This document shows positions 54,448-62,252 of a stretch of 64,000 nt of DNA, one piece after another. Each line of letters opens with the position of its first letter. The stretch's first letter is position 1. Source of the stretch: an uncultured Desulfomonile sp. (lineage in GTDB: Bacteria; Desulfobacterota; Desulfomonilia; Desulfomonilales; Desulfomonilaceae); NCBI GenBank assembly GCA_903952205.1, contig CAJBEZ010000028.1, positions 1 through 64,000 on the forward strand, read 5' to 3'. The translations under genes and the position numbers were made by a program. The notes under the pieces are model-generated. The model had not been told where the DNA came from, ran no database searches, and worked only from the letters and a program-made list of their open reading frames with translations.

Positions 54448-55173
54448 CTAATTTTTGAGACGTATTGTTTCAGTTCCATGAACATCAAGAAAGGCTTCTA
54501 CAAACTCAACGATGAAGTTGGCGTATTGGTCAACAGAGATATTTCTCCTGGAGAACTTCCAGCGTTTCAGATACCAATCCTGGAGAATTGCCTTGATTAT
54601 CGCCGCAGTCAATTGAGGATCCCTGGGTTCAAACAGACCGGCATCCTGCCCCTGACTGACAATGGCGGCAAATAGCTTTTCTGTGGTCAGTTCACTTTCA
54701 ATGGCATTGTGACGTTCAGGTTCCGAAAGATTCTTCGCTTCCATATAGGAGAAATAAAACCACGGCTGCATGAACTCGCTCAAATAAAGGTGGGTCTTTA
54801 AAGCTATTCTTAACTTTGACACATGGTCCGGGGCATCTTTGACCAGTTTAAAAAGAATCTCCTGGACCATCTTACGTCCATGCTTTTGGAGCATTGTCAG
54901 GAGATCCATCTTGCCGGGAAAGTATGCGTATAAGCCTCCACTGCTGAGTCCGGCCCCTTTAGCCAAATCACGCATGCTCATGGCCTGGAAGCCTTTTTCG
55001 TTGCTGATCTCAAGGGTAGCGTCAAAAATCTTTTCCAGGTTCTTTATAATTGTTTGCTCCTTGTTAACGTGGATGATGTTGCGATTTTCCTGAACGGTTT
55101 GGTGATAAATATCAGTCTTCAGCGTCAGAATCATTTTCGTGAAATCGGCGTAATTCATTTCTACAAGGTCCAT
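54448..55173 (-). CDS. TetR-family regulator of the acyl-CoA operon
   Basis: A 241-residue TetR regulator with an N-terminal helix-turn-helix (GFQAMSMRDLAKGAGLSSGG, then LYAYFPGKMDLL) and a large ligand domain. The N-terminal tail of about 45 residues before the helix-turn-helix is longer than usual, and a later start is possible. It is the second gene of the acyl-CoA dehydrogenase operon and probably binds the palindrome at 56507, making the operon autoregulated, likely by an acyl-CoA. Confidence 0.88.
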   Translation of the reverse strand: MDLVEMNYADFTKMILTLKTDIYHQTVQENRNIIHVNKEQTIIKNLEKIFDATLEISNEKGFQAMSMRDLAKGAGLSSGGLYAYFPGKMDLLTMLQKHGRKMVQEILFKLVKDAPDHVSKLRIALKTHLYLSEFMQPWFYFSYMEAKNLSEPERHNAIESELTTEKLFAAIVSQGQDAGLFEPRDPQLTAAIIKAILQDWYLKRWKFSRRNISVDQYANFIVEFVEAFLDVHGTETIRLKN

Positions 55174-55208
55174 TCGAAATCCAATCCGAGATTCTTCAAG
55201 CCTTAGCG

Positions 55209-56414
55209 TTATCGAACATTCCTCTTTTCAAATTCATTCAGAATGCGTTTTGCGACAGCAATTTTGTGAACTTCATCGACTCCGTCATATATTCTGGCAG
55301 CTCGTTCAAATCGGTAAAAAAAGGAAAGTATCGTGTCATCGCTCATGCCTAGCCCCCCATGAGTCTGGAGCGCCCTGTCAATTACCTTCTGCAACACATT
55401 AGCTACAAAAAATTTGATGAGCGATATTTCCGTGCGTGTGGCTTTTTGACCCAAATGGCTCATTTTCCAGGCCGCATGAAGGACCATCAGTCGGGCTGCT
55501 TGGATTTCCGCTGCGCTTTCAGCGATCCAGCCCTGAATTATCTGGCGGCTAGAGAGAAGCTGTCCCGGCGCAATGTACCTGTTGTTAGCCCGGGAGAGCA
55601 TAAGTTCAAAGGCCCTTTGGCAAATCCCTATCCATCTCATGCAGTGGTGTATTCGGCCAGGACCCAATCTGTCCTGGGCCAACACAAAACCTTCTCCCTC
55701 AGAACCCAGAAGATTGTCCTGCGAAACTCTGCAATTTTGATAAATTATCTCAGAGTGACTGTGCCATCCACTGCCTTCGTGTCCCATGATTGAGATGTTT
55801 CTGACATTGTTGAAGCCGGGTGTGTCACAAGGGACAATAATCATGCTCGCCTGCCGCAGTGGAGGAGCCTGAGGATCAGTCACAGCCATAACGATAGCAA
55901 ATTCAGCGCCGTCAGCCGCAGTAGTGTACCATTTTTGGCCATTTATCACGTAATCATTTCCATTTTTGACTGCTGTAGTTTCTAGCATCGTTGGATTCGA
56001 GCCGGGCATGTTGACTTCCGTCATTGAGAAACAGCTCCGTATCTCTCCTCCAATGAGCCGCTGCAGATACTTTCGTTTCTGAGCGTCCGTTCCATGGAGG
56101 TGTAGGATCTCAATGTTCCCGGCGTCAGGAGCTTGACATCCAAAAACATAATGTCCAAGTGGTGATCTTCCCAATGCCTCTGATACAAGCCCAAAATCCA
56201 TTAGATCAAGCCCCATTCCTCCATATTCCTCAGGATGAGGCGGCGCCCACAATTCCATTTTCTTAACCATTTCCCGTTTCTCGTTTAATACCGGGTAAAG
56301 GTCCGTAAAAGAATGATGAAAAAATTCCCGTTCAATTGGGATTACCTCTTTCTCCATAAACTCATTCATCATTTCGATTACGGTCTGCATTCTTTCAGAT
56401 ACATTGAAATCCAT
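55209..56414 (-). CDS. Acyl-CoA dehydrogenase
   Basis: A 401-residue flavoenzyme oxidising acyl-CoA to enoyl-CoA. Signatures: CFSMTEVNMPGSNP, WYTTAADGAEFAIVMAV, LQTHGGLGMSDDTIL and RIYDGVDEVHKIAVAKRIL. The usual catalytic Glu region is not certain by eye. Start ATG 56414 has GGAG at good spacing; the longer upstream frame crosses the promoter. Family resembles ACAD10/11-type dehydrogenases that work with the APH kinase. First gene of the operon ending in etfA. Confidence 0.93.
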   Translation of the reverse strand: MDFNVSERMQTVIEMMNEFMEKEVIPIEREFFHHSFTDLYPVLNEKREMVKKMELWAPPHPEEYGGMGLDLMDFGLVSEALGRSPLGHYVFGCQAPDAGNIEILHLHGTDAQKRKYLQRLIGGEIRSCFSMTEVNMPGSNPTMLETTAVKNGNDYVINGQKWYTTAADGAEFAIVMAVTDPQAPPLRQASMIIVPCDTPGFNNVRNISIMGHEGSGWHSHSEIIYQNCRVSQDNLLGSEGEGFVLAQDRLGPGRIHHCMRWIGICQRAFELMLSRANNRYIAPGQLLSSRQIIQGWIAESAAEIQAARLMVLHAAWKMSHLGQKATRTEISLIKFFVANVLQKVIDRALQTHGGLGMSDDTILSFFYRFERAARIYDGVDEVHKIAVAKRILNEFEKRNVR

Positions 56415-56470
56415 GAATCGCTCCTTTGGCGGCTTCGGCCTCGGCTCACTAAATTGAACCTGGTAATTAT

Positions 56471-56498
56471 TGATTACATAATGATGTCTGAGAGTCAA
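56471..56498 (-). promoter_or_regulatory. Candidate promoter of the acyl-CoA operon
   Basis: Minus-strand TTGACT (56498-56493), 16 bases, TAATCA (56476-56471). About 55 bases precede the ATG at 56414. Confidence 0.5.
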
Positions 56499-56506
56499 TT
56501 TTTTAC

Positions 56507-56522
56507 TAACGATCGTTCGTTA
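56507..56522. promoter_or_regulatory. TetR-type operator palindrome
   Basis: TAACGATCGTTCGTTA is a 16-bp palindrome with a single mismatched pair, of the AACG..CGTT class bound by many TetR acyl-CoA regulators. It sits directly upstream of the predicted -35 box. The remaining part of 56415-56812 up to the ankyrin gene holds no gene. Confidence 0.6.
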
Positions 56523-56812
56523 TATTGATTTGAGTTTTTTTGACTTTTCACCACGGAAAAATTAATGGGTTTACGCCTCCTTCATAATGCTGTTGGTAAC
56601 GTCTTACACTACAATGTATACTGGTTCGTAATTGGAATTAATCGGGAGGTTCGTCAGGGAAACGGATGGGAATAGACATTAGGAAGCAACATCCCCGTAT
56701 GCGATTGACCTGTTGATTGGATATGATATTTAGTCCTCCCTGCAAGAAAAGAATTGTCTGATGATCTCTCGATTCGATCCAGAAAAGACTACACAAGGAG
56801 GTTGATAGCTCT

Positions 56813-57388
56813 ATGGAAAATAAAGTGTTGGAAGCGGCAAAGGAAGGGAACCTGGGGGAACTCAGGGGGCTGTTGACTGTTGGAGCGGGATTAGAAAAAA
56901 GAGACGAGATGGGTTGGACGCCTCTTATGTGGGCGGCCGCTATGGGTTTTCCGGATATTGTCAAGATGTTGATCGATGGTGGGACTGATCCTAATCTTCG
57001 GGACCAGAACGGGGCTACAGCTCTTATGAAGGCTTGCAGGAGGGGATTTGCCGACATTGCCCAAGAGTTGATAGAGAACGGCTCAGATTTCAACGCAATT
57101 GATGATCATGGTGTGTCCAGCCTGATGCGCGCGGCTCGAGCCGGGCATTTGGATGTCGTAAAAATCCTCTTGGAAAACCCTGTGGAACTTGAAGTAATAG
57201 ATGAGTATGGTTCCACGGCATTAATTATAGCGGCCTATCGCGGTCACGTAGACATAGTGAAAGAGTTGCTGGACGCAGGAGCGGAAATTCACGCCCAGGA
57301 CAGGAACGGCTGGACAGCGATGGTCTGGGCGCTTTCTCGACGCCACAACGACGTTGTTAACCTGCTTAAACAATACAAGAAGAAGTAA
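56813..57388 (+). CDS. Ankyrin-repeat protein
   Basis: A 191-residue cytoplasmic protein made of about five ankyrin repeats from residue 10 to the end, each with the G-x-TPLM-A and VV..LL..GA pattern (for example GWTPLMWAAAMGFPDIVKML and GSTALIIAAYRGHVDIV). No other domain or signal peptide. A GGAGG lies 11 bases before the ATG. Likely a protein-interaction scaffold, target unknown. Confidence 0.88.
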   Translation: MENKVLEAAKEGNLGELRGLLTVGAGLEKRDEMGWTPLMWAAAMGFPDIVKMLIDGGTDPNLRDQNGATALMKACRRGFADIAQELIENGSDFNAIDDHGVSSLMRAARAGHLDVVKILLENPVELEVIDEYGSTALIIAAYRGHVDIVKELLDAGAEIHAQDRNGWTAMVWALSRRHNDVVNLLKQYKKK

Positions 57389-57427
57389 GGTCTCCTGCTT
57401 TTAGTGAGTGAAATTCAAATTAATGTT

Positions 57428-57456
57428 CTTAAGCCGCATACTTTTTGCGGCTTAAG
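57428..57456 (+). terminator. Perfect hairpin after ankyrin gene
   Basis: CTTAAGCCGCA pairs perfectly over 11 bp with TGCGGCTTAAG across a seven-base T-rich loop. The following T content is weak, so it may be a terminator or a 3' stabiliser. Confidence 0.5.
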
Positions 57457-57522
57457 CGCGTTGTAATTTAACTCATCAGGAGATTCATATTTCTTATCCT
57501 TTGCCGACATTTGAGGAATTAC

Positions 57523-58002
57523 ATGACAAACTCATCGTTCAGCGCCCCAATTGATGATCGTTATTTCGAAGATTATGTAGATGGAGCGGTTCATGATTTT
57601 GGGTCAATTGCAGTCAAGGAATCTGAGGTGGTTGATTTTGCTAAGCGTTTCGATCCTCAGACATTTCACATGAATCCTGAATTGGCCAAGCATTCGATAT
57701 ACGGTGGACTAATAGCGAGTGGATGGCATTCCGCTAGTTTGATGATGAGGCTATTTGTTGAGCATTATCTTTCTCACGTGGCAAGTCTGGGCTCGCCTGG
57801 TGTGGATGAACTGCGCTGGCTCAAGCCGGTTCGACCTGGAGATGTATTGTCTCTAAGGGTAACTGTCTCGGAAACCAGCCGTTCGCGGTCAAAACCGGAC
57901 CGGGGAATTGTTCACTCGTACGTGGAGACTCTTAATCAAAAAGGAGAGGTAGTCATGACAATGAAGGCCCTGAATTTTCTGCTTTGCCGTAAAACCCTTT
58001 GA
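57523..58002 (+). CDS. MaoC-like acyl dehydratase
   Basis: A 159-residue hotdog-fold protein of the MaoC family (enoyl-CoA hydratase or related). The N-terminal segment SEVVDFAKRFDPQTFHMNPELAKHS shows the FDP-x-x-x-H Asp/His active-site pattern; GLIASGWHSASLMMRL and LRWLKPVRPGDVL are family signatures. Start ATG 57523 has GAGG at good spacing; a TTG 57511 is less likely. Substrate unknown; fits the acyl-CoA theme of the nearby operon. Confidence 0.88.
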   Translation: MTNSSFSAPIDDRYFEDYVDGAVHDFGSIAVKESEVVDFAKRFDPQTFHMNPELAKHSIYGGLIASGWHSASLMMRLFVEHYLSHVASLGSPGVDELRWLKPVRPGDVLSLRVTVSETSRSRSKPDRGIVHSYVETLNQKGEVVMTMKALNFLLCRKTL

Positions 58003-58049
58003 GAGAGAACGGAGCTTTTTTCCAAGATGAGCCGATAAATTTCATAGAC

Positions 58050-59213
58050 TCAAACATCTCTTTTCTGAGTTTGTGTCAGAGCCATGCCCGCTTTCAGCAG
58101 ACGGGCCACACGATCAGCCGCCTGCTCAACCAGGATCTCTGCCGATTGCATACATTCGTTTAGTGCCATGGGTCTCGGAATAATACTTATCACAGCCTGT
58201 ATGCCATGGTTCAAAACTTCTTCAGCGCCGTTTCCTAGACTCCCGGAGATACAGATAGCCACCTTGCCAAAATGTCCGGCGAGATCTCCGACTCCCGCAG
58301 GCCCCTTCCCAAAAGGCGTCTGGAAGTCAGTCTTGCCTTCGCCCGTTATTACAATATCAGCCTTTTGAATCAGGGAAGCTAATCCCAAGAATTCAAATAC
58401 AATTTCTATCCCTGGGCGAAGAACAGCGGGAGTAAAAAACATCAGACCCGCTCCCATTCCTCCAGCCGCGCCAGCCCCTGGGAGTGCGGCAACATCCCTA
58501 CCTGTAGACATTGAAGCCTCTTTGGCAAAATTCTCAAGGGCAGCGTCAAGCTCCCTAATTACGTCCGCTGACGCCCCTTTCTGTGGCCCGTAGACTTCTG
58601 AGGCTCCTCTCGGTCCACACAGAGGATTGTCCACGTCACAGGCTACAACAATCTCTGTTTCTTCGATGCGAGAATCAATTCCGCTAAGATCTATCTCGGC
58701 CAGGTCAGACAATGCAGCCCCACCCTCGGGTAACTCCCAGCCTTGAGAATCCAGAAATTTTACCCCTAATGCCCTCGCCATACCGGCTCCACCATCGTTA
58801 GTAGCACTGCCTCCCATCCCAATGATGAGCTTTCTGAATCCTCTATCCATGGCTGATTTCATAAGCTGCCCGGTTCCCCGGGAAGAAGTTACCCTTGGGT
58901 TCCTTTCGGCTTCGGGTATGAGAGTTAATCCGGACGCCGCCGCCATCTCTATGACCGCTGCGCTGCTATCACCGAGGATGCCCCAAAAACTGTCAACAGG
59001 TTCGCCAAGAGGCCCACTTACAGTCTCCCTGATAATGGTCCCACCTGTGGCGGTCACTAAAGCATCGACCGTCCCTTCTCCGCCGTCGGCTATTGGAGCC
59101 AGGACTATTTCTGCTTCCGGGAAAACTTCCAACATCCCTTTTTGTATGGCCCGAGCGGCTTCAAGCGCTGAAAGGCTTCCTTTGTAGGAATCCGGGGCAA
59201 TTAATATTCGCAT
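58050..59213 (-). CDS. Glycerate kinase (GlxK/GarK type)
   Basis: A 387-residue kinase of the glycerate kinase type 1 family, phosphorylating D-glycerate to 2-phosphoglycerate with ATP. Starts MRILIAPDSYKGSLSALEAA, with PIADGGEGTVDALV, IGMGGSATNDGGAGMARALG, CDVDNPLCGPRGASEVYGPQ and VITGEGKTDFQTPFGKGP. All are family hallmarks. Single gene, convergent with the MaoC gene, no glyoxylate-pathway neighbours visible. Confidence 0.94.
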   Translation of the reverse strand: MRILIAPDSYKGSLSALEAARAIQKGMLEVFPEAEIVLAPIADGGEGTVDALVTATGGTIIRETVSGPLGEPVDSFWGILGDSSAAVIEMAAASGLTLIPEAERNPRVTSSRGTGQLMKSAMDRGFRKLIIGMGGSATNDGGAGMARALGVKFLDSQGWELPEGGAALSDLAEIDLSGIDSRIEETEIVVACDVDNPLCGPRGASEVYGPQKGASADVIRELDAALENFAKEASMSTGRDVAALPGAGAAGGMGAGLMFFTPAVLRPGIEIVFEFLGLASLIQKADIVITGEGKTDFQTPFGKGPAGVGDLAGHFGKVAICISGSLGNGAEEVLNHGIQAVISIIPRPMALNECMQSAEILVEQAADRVARLLKAGMALTQTQKRDV

Positions 59214-59349
59214 CTTCTCTCCCTTGTCTGGATAGCTAACAAGTTTTTTTCAACCATCCTGTAGATAAAAACCTATTACTTAAAATTGACAAATGGTACA
59301 TTTCTCACCAACATTCGCAATAGTCTTCAGAAAATTATAGGAATGGAGC

Positions 59350-62247
59350 ATGCCGACTCTCTCCGAAAAGATTCATGATTTACTCTCACTTAGGTTCGAG
59401 GACGAAGAATTTGAAAAAGCCTTTCGTGTTTACTCCTTTGAGGAATCCCTGGTCCGCGTAAGATTAAGTTTATTGCTGGCAATCTTGTTGTACGCCGCTT
59501 TTGGGATACTGGACGGACAAATGATCCCTGAGGTCAAACATGAAGCCTGGTTGATTCGTTATCTTGTGTTTTGTCCTTTGCTCTTGGCCGTAATTGTAAT
59601 TTCCTACTTCAAGATATTCCAACGGATTTTTTTGATTTGTTTGACCGCGCTCGGGTTTGTCGGCGGAGCTGGAATCCTTGTCATGATTGCCTTGAGTTCA
59701 CCTCCGGGGAGTGATTTTTATTATGCGGGGCTTTTATTAACATCGATGTTCTATTTTGTTTTTTTGAGACTCAACTTTTTTATCGCCACTGCTTTGGCTT
59801 GGATAATATTTTGTCTTTATGTGTTAACCGCCATTTTCATAAAGCAAGTTTCCACCCCTGTTCTGATCAACAATTCCTTTTTCTTCATTTCCTTCAACAT
59901 TACAGGGATGTGGGCATGTTATTCGATGGAAAGATATATGCGTCTGGATTTTGTCCAAAGACGCGAGATAACCGAACAGAAAGAAAAACTGGGGATGATT
60001 TTCGAAAACTCCCCGATAGGGATTCTTCATTTTGACCATCATGGAGTTATAACCGCATGTAATAAAAGCTTATCTGGAATCATAGGCGCCCCCAGAGAAA
60101 TGCTCGTAGGCTTGAACATGATTTCTGATCTGAAGAATAATCGTTTAATAGCAGCGGTAAGAGAGGCTCTCTCAGGAGGAGCGGGGAATTTCGAGGGGGA
60201 ATATGTGTCTGTCACTGCGGGAAAGACCGTGATGGCAAAGGCCAGTTTCCGTACTATTATCTCCGATCAGGGAAATGTTTTAGGTGGAGTCGGCATAATC
60301 GAGGACATTTCCCTAAGAAAAAAAACCGAGATAGCTCTGCAAGAAAGCGAGAACAGATTCAGGGCTGTGCTCGAATCATCCCCTGACCCTGTGGCCGTTT
60401 ACGACAAAGATGGGAACGTCACGTATTTGAACCCTGCATTTGAGAAAACTTTCGGTTGGTCACAAAACGAATTGCTTGGCAAGCGGATCGATTATGTTCC
60501 TGAGGATGAATTCGCAAGGTCAATGGAAACAATCAGGATGCTCTATGAAGGCGTGCCGGTATCCTCTTTTGAAACAAAGCGCCTGAAAAAAGATCGGACG
60601 CTTCTCGATATAAACATCAGCGCAGCGCTGGTAAGGGATAGAACTGGGAATCCAATTGGAAACATGATAACCCTTCGCGACATCACCCAGCAAAAACTTG
60701 TCGAAAAGGAACTCAAATCGTCGGAAGAGAGATACAGGCTGCTTATAGAATCTTCTCCAATTGGCATAGGTATTATTCAGAAGGGCAAATATGTTTATGC
60801 GAATTCGGCGCTCACTGAACTCTTGGGTTATGATGGATCAAACGAAATAGTCGGTCAGTCCCCTGCGGATTTCATGGCGCATGAAGGTCTGGACATGTCT
60901 TCCGAAAAGAACCTCAACAATTCTGAAACGTTAGAAGCTATTCAGAATTACGAAACATTATGGTTAAAAAAAGGCGGAGAGAAGTTCGACGCCGCAGTGT
61001 GGTCCAGCCACATAGATTTTCAGGGGATGCCGGCTATCCTTTCTTTTGTCGTTGATGTGACTCAGGAAAAGAGTCTCAGGGCGCAGCTTCTACAAGCTCA
61101 GAAGCTGGAAGCTATTGGGACCCTTGCAGGAGGGGTGGCGCACGATTTTAACAATCTTCTCCAGGTGGTGATCGGATATTCCGAGGTCATGCTGATTAGA
61201 AAGCAACAGTCGGAAAGGGACTACACTGACATTCAGAAAATATTTGAAGCGGGGAAACGTGGAGCGGAACTTGTCAAAAATCTGCTTACGTTCAGCCAGA
61301 AAATTGAGCCAAAGCATGTTCCTGTGGACCTTAATCACGAAATACTTCAGATTCGGGACCTGTTGACACATACCATTCCTAAAACGATCAGAATCGATCT
61401 TGATCTTTCCGATGATCTTAAAAACATCTACGCAGACCCAAGCCAAGTGGGACAGATCATCCTGAACCTCGCCGTAAATGCAAGAGACTCTATGCCGGAT
61501 GGAGGAACGCTAACTATCAGTACTACCAATTCCGTGATATCCACAGAACAAAGTGAATTCAGTCGAGGGCTCAAAAAGGGCGAATACGTCCTGCTAACTG
61601 TTTCAGATACAGGACATGGTATTGACGACGAACTGATACCGCACATCTTCGAGCCGTTCTTCACCACCAAGGCAGTGGGCAAAGGAACTGGCCTAGGGCT
61701 TGCCACGGTGTATGGCATCGTCAAACAGCATAATGGCCACATAACTTGTGATAGCAGAAGCGGGATCGGGACAACCTTCAATGTTTATGTTCCAGCTCTA
61801 ATCACTGAAATGGACAGGGAAAAATTAATCCTTCAAACACCACTCATTGGAGGAAATGAAACTCTCTTGCTGGTCGAAGATGAGGAGTTGGTTCGAGATT
61901 TGGGTAGCGAAATCCTTACCGGTTTTGGTTACGAAGTGATCATCGCTGAAAATGGGAAGTTGGCTTTGGATATATTTCAAGAACAAAAAAACAGGATTTC
62001 CCTGGTCATACTAGACCTTATCATGCCGGAAATGGATGGCAGACGGTGTCTTAAAGAAATACTTCAAATGGATCGTAACGCCCGTGTTCTTATTGCGAGC
62101 GGTTATTCCGAAGATATGAGTCTTGAAGACAGCATAATGGCTTCGGCCAAGGGCTTCATTCGAAAACCTTATGACATGCGAACGCTTCTCCAAACCGTAA
62201 GAAAGATATTGGACAAGGGGTCTTTCACTAATTTGAATTGGAAGTAG
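59350..62247 (+). CDS. Membrane PAS hybrid histidine kinase with receiver
   Basis: A 965-residue hybrid kinase. Six membrane helices (about 35-195) precede three PAS domains (about 210-325, 330-450, 455-570), HisKA with His598 in GGVAHDFNNL, HATPase (DTGHGI; GKGTGLGL) and receiver with Asp889 in LDLIMPEMDG and a KPYDM end. The catalytic half is a paralogue of the kinase at 11314, including the linker SLRAQLLQAQK before HisKA. AGGA about eight bases before the ATG. The next kinase starts five bases after its stop. Confidence 0.92.
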   Translation: MPTLSEKIHDLLSLRFEDEEFEKAFRVYSFEESLVRVRLSLLLAILLYAAFGILDGQMIPEVKHEAWLIRYLVFCPLLLAVIVISYFKIFQRIFLICLTALGFVGGAGILVMIALSSPPGSDFYYAGLLLTSMFYFVFLRLNFFIATALAWIIFCLYVLTAIFIKQVSTPVLINNSFFFISFNITGMWACYSMERYMRLDFVQRREITEQKEKLGMIFENSPIGILHFDHHGVITACNKSLSGIIGAPREMLVGLNMISDLKNNRLIAAVREALSGGAGNFEGEYVSVTAGKTVMAKASFRTIISDQGNVLGGVGIIEDISLRKKTEIALQESENRFRAVLESSPDPVAVYDKDGNVTYLNPAFEKTFGWSQNELLGKRIDYVPEDEFARSMETIRMLYEGVPVSSFETKRLKKDRTLLDINISAALVRDRTGNPIGNMITLRDITQQKLVEKELKSSEERYRLLIESSPIGIGIIQKGKYVYANSALTELLGYDGSNEIVGQSPADFMAHEGLDMSSEKNLNNSETLEAIQNYETLWLKKGGEKFDAAVWSSHIDFQGMPAILSFVVDVTQEKSLRAQLLQAQKLEAIGTLAGGVAHDFNNLLQVVIGYSEVMLIRKQQSERDYTDIQKIFEAGKRGAELVKNLLTFSQKIEPKHVPVDLNHEILQIRDLLTHTIPKTIRIDLDLSDDLKNIYADPSQVGQIILNLAVNARDSMPDGGTLTISTTNSVISTEQSEFSRGLKKGEYVLLTVSDTGHGIDDELIPHIFEPFFTTKAVGKGTGLGLATVYGIVKQHNGHITCDSRSGIGTTFNVYVPALITEMDREKLILQTPLIGGNETLLLVEDEELVRDLGSEILTGFGYEVIIAENGKLALDIFQEQKNRISLVILDLIMPEMDGRRCLKEILQMDRNARVLIASGYSEDMSLEDSIMASAKGFIRKPYDMRTLLQTVRKILDKGSFTNLNWK

Positions 62248-62252
62248 GGAAG

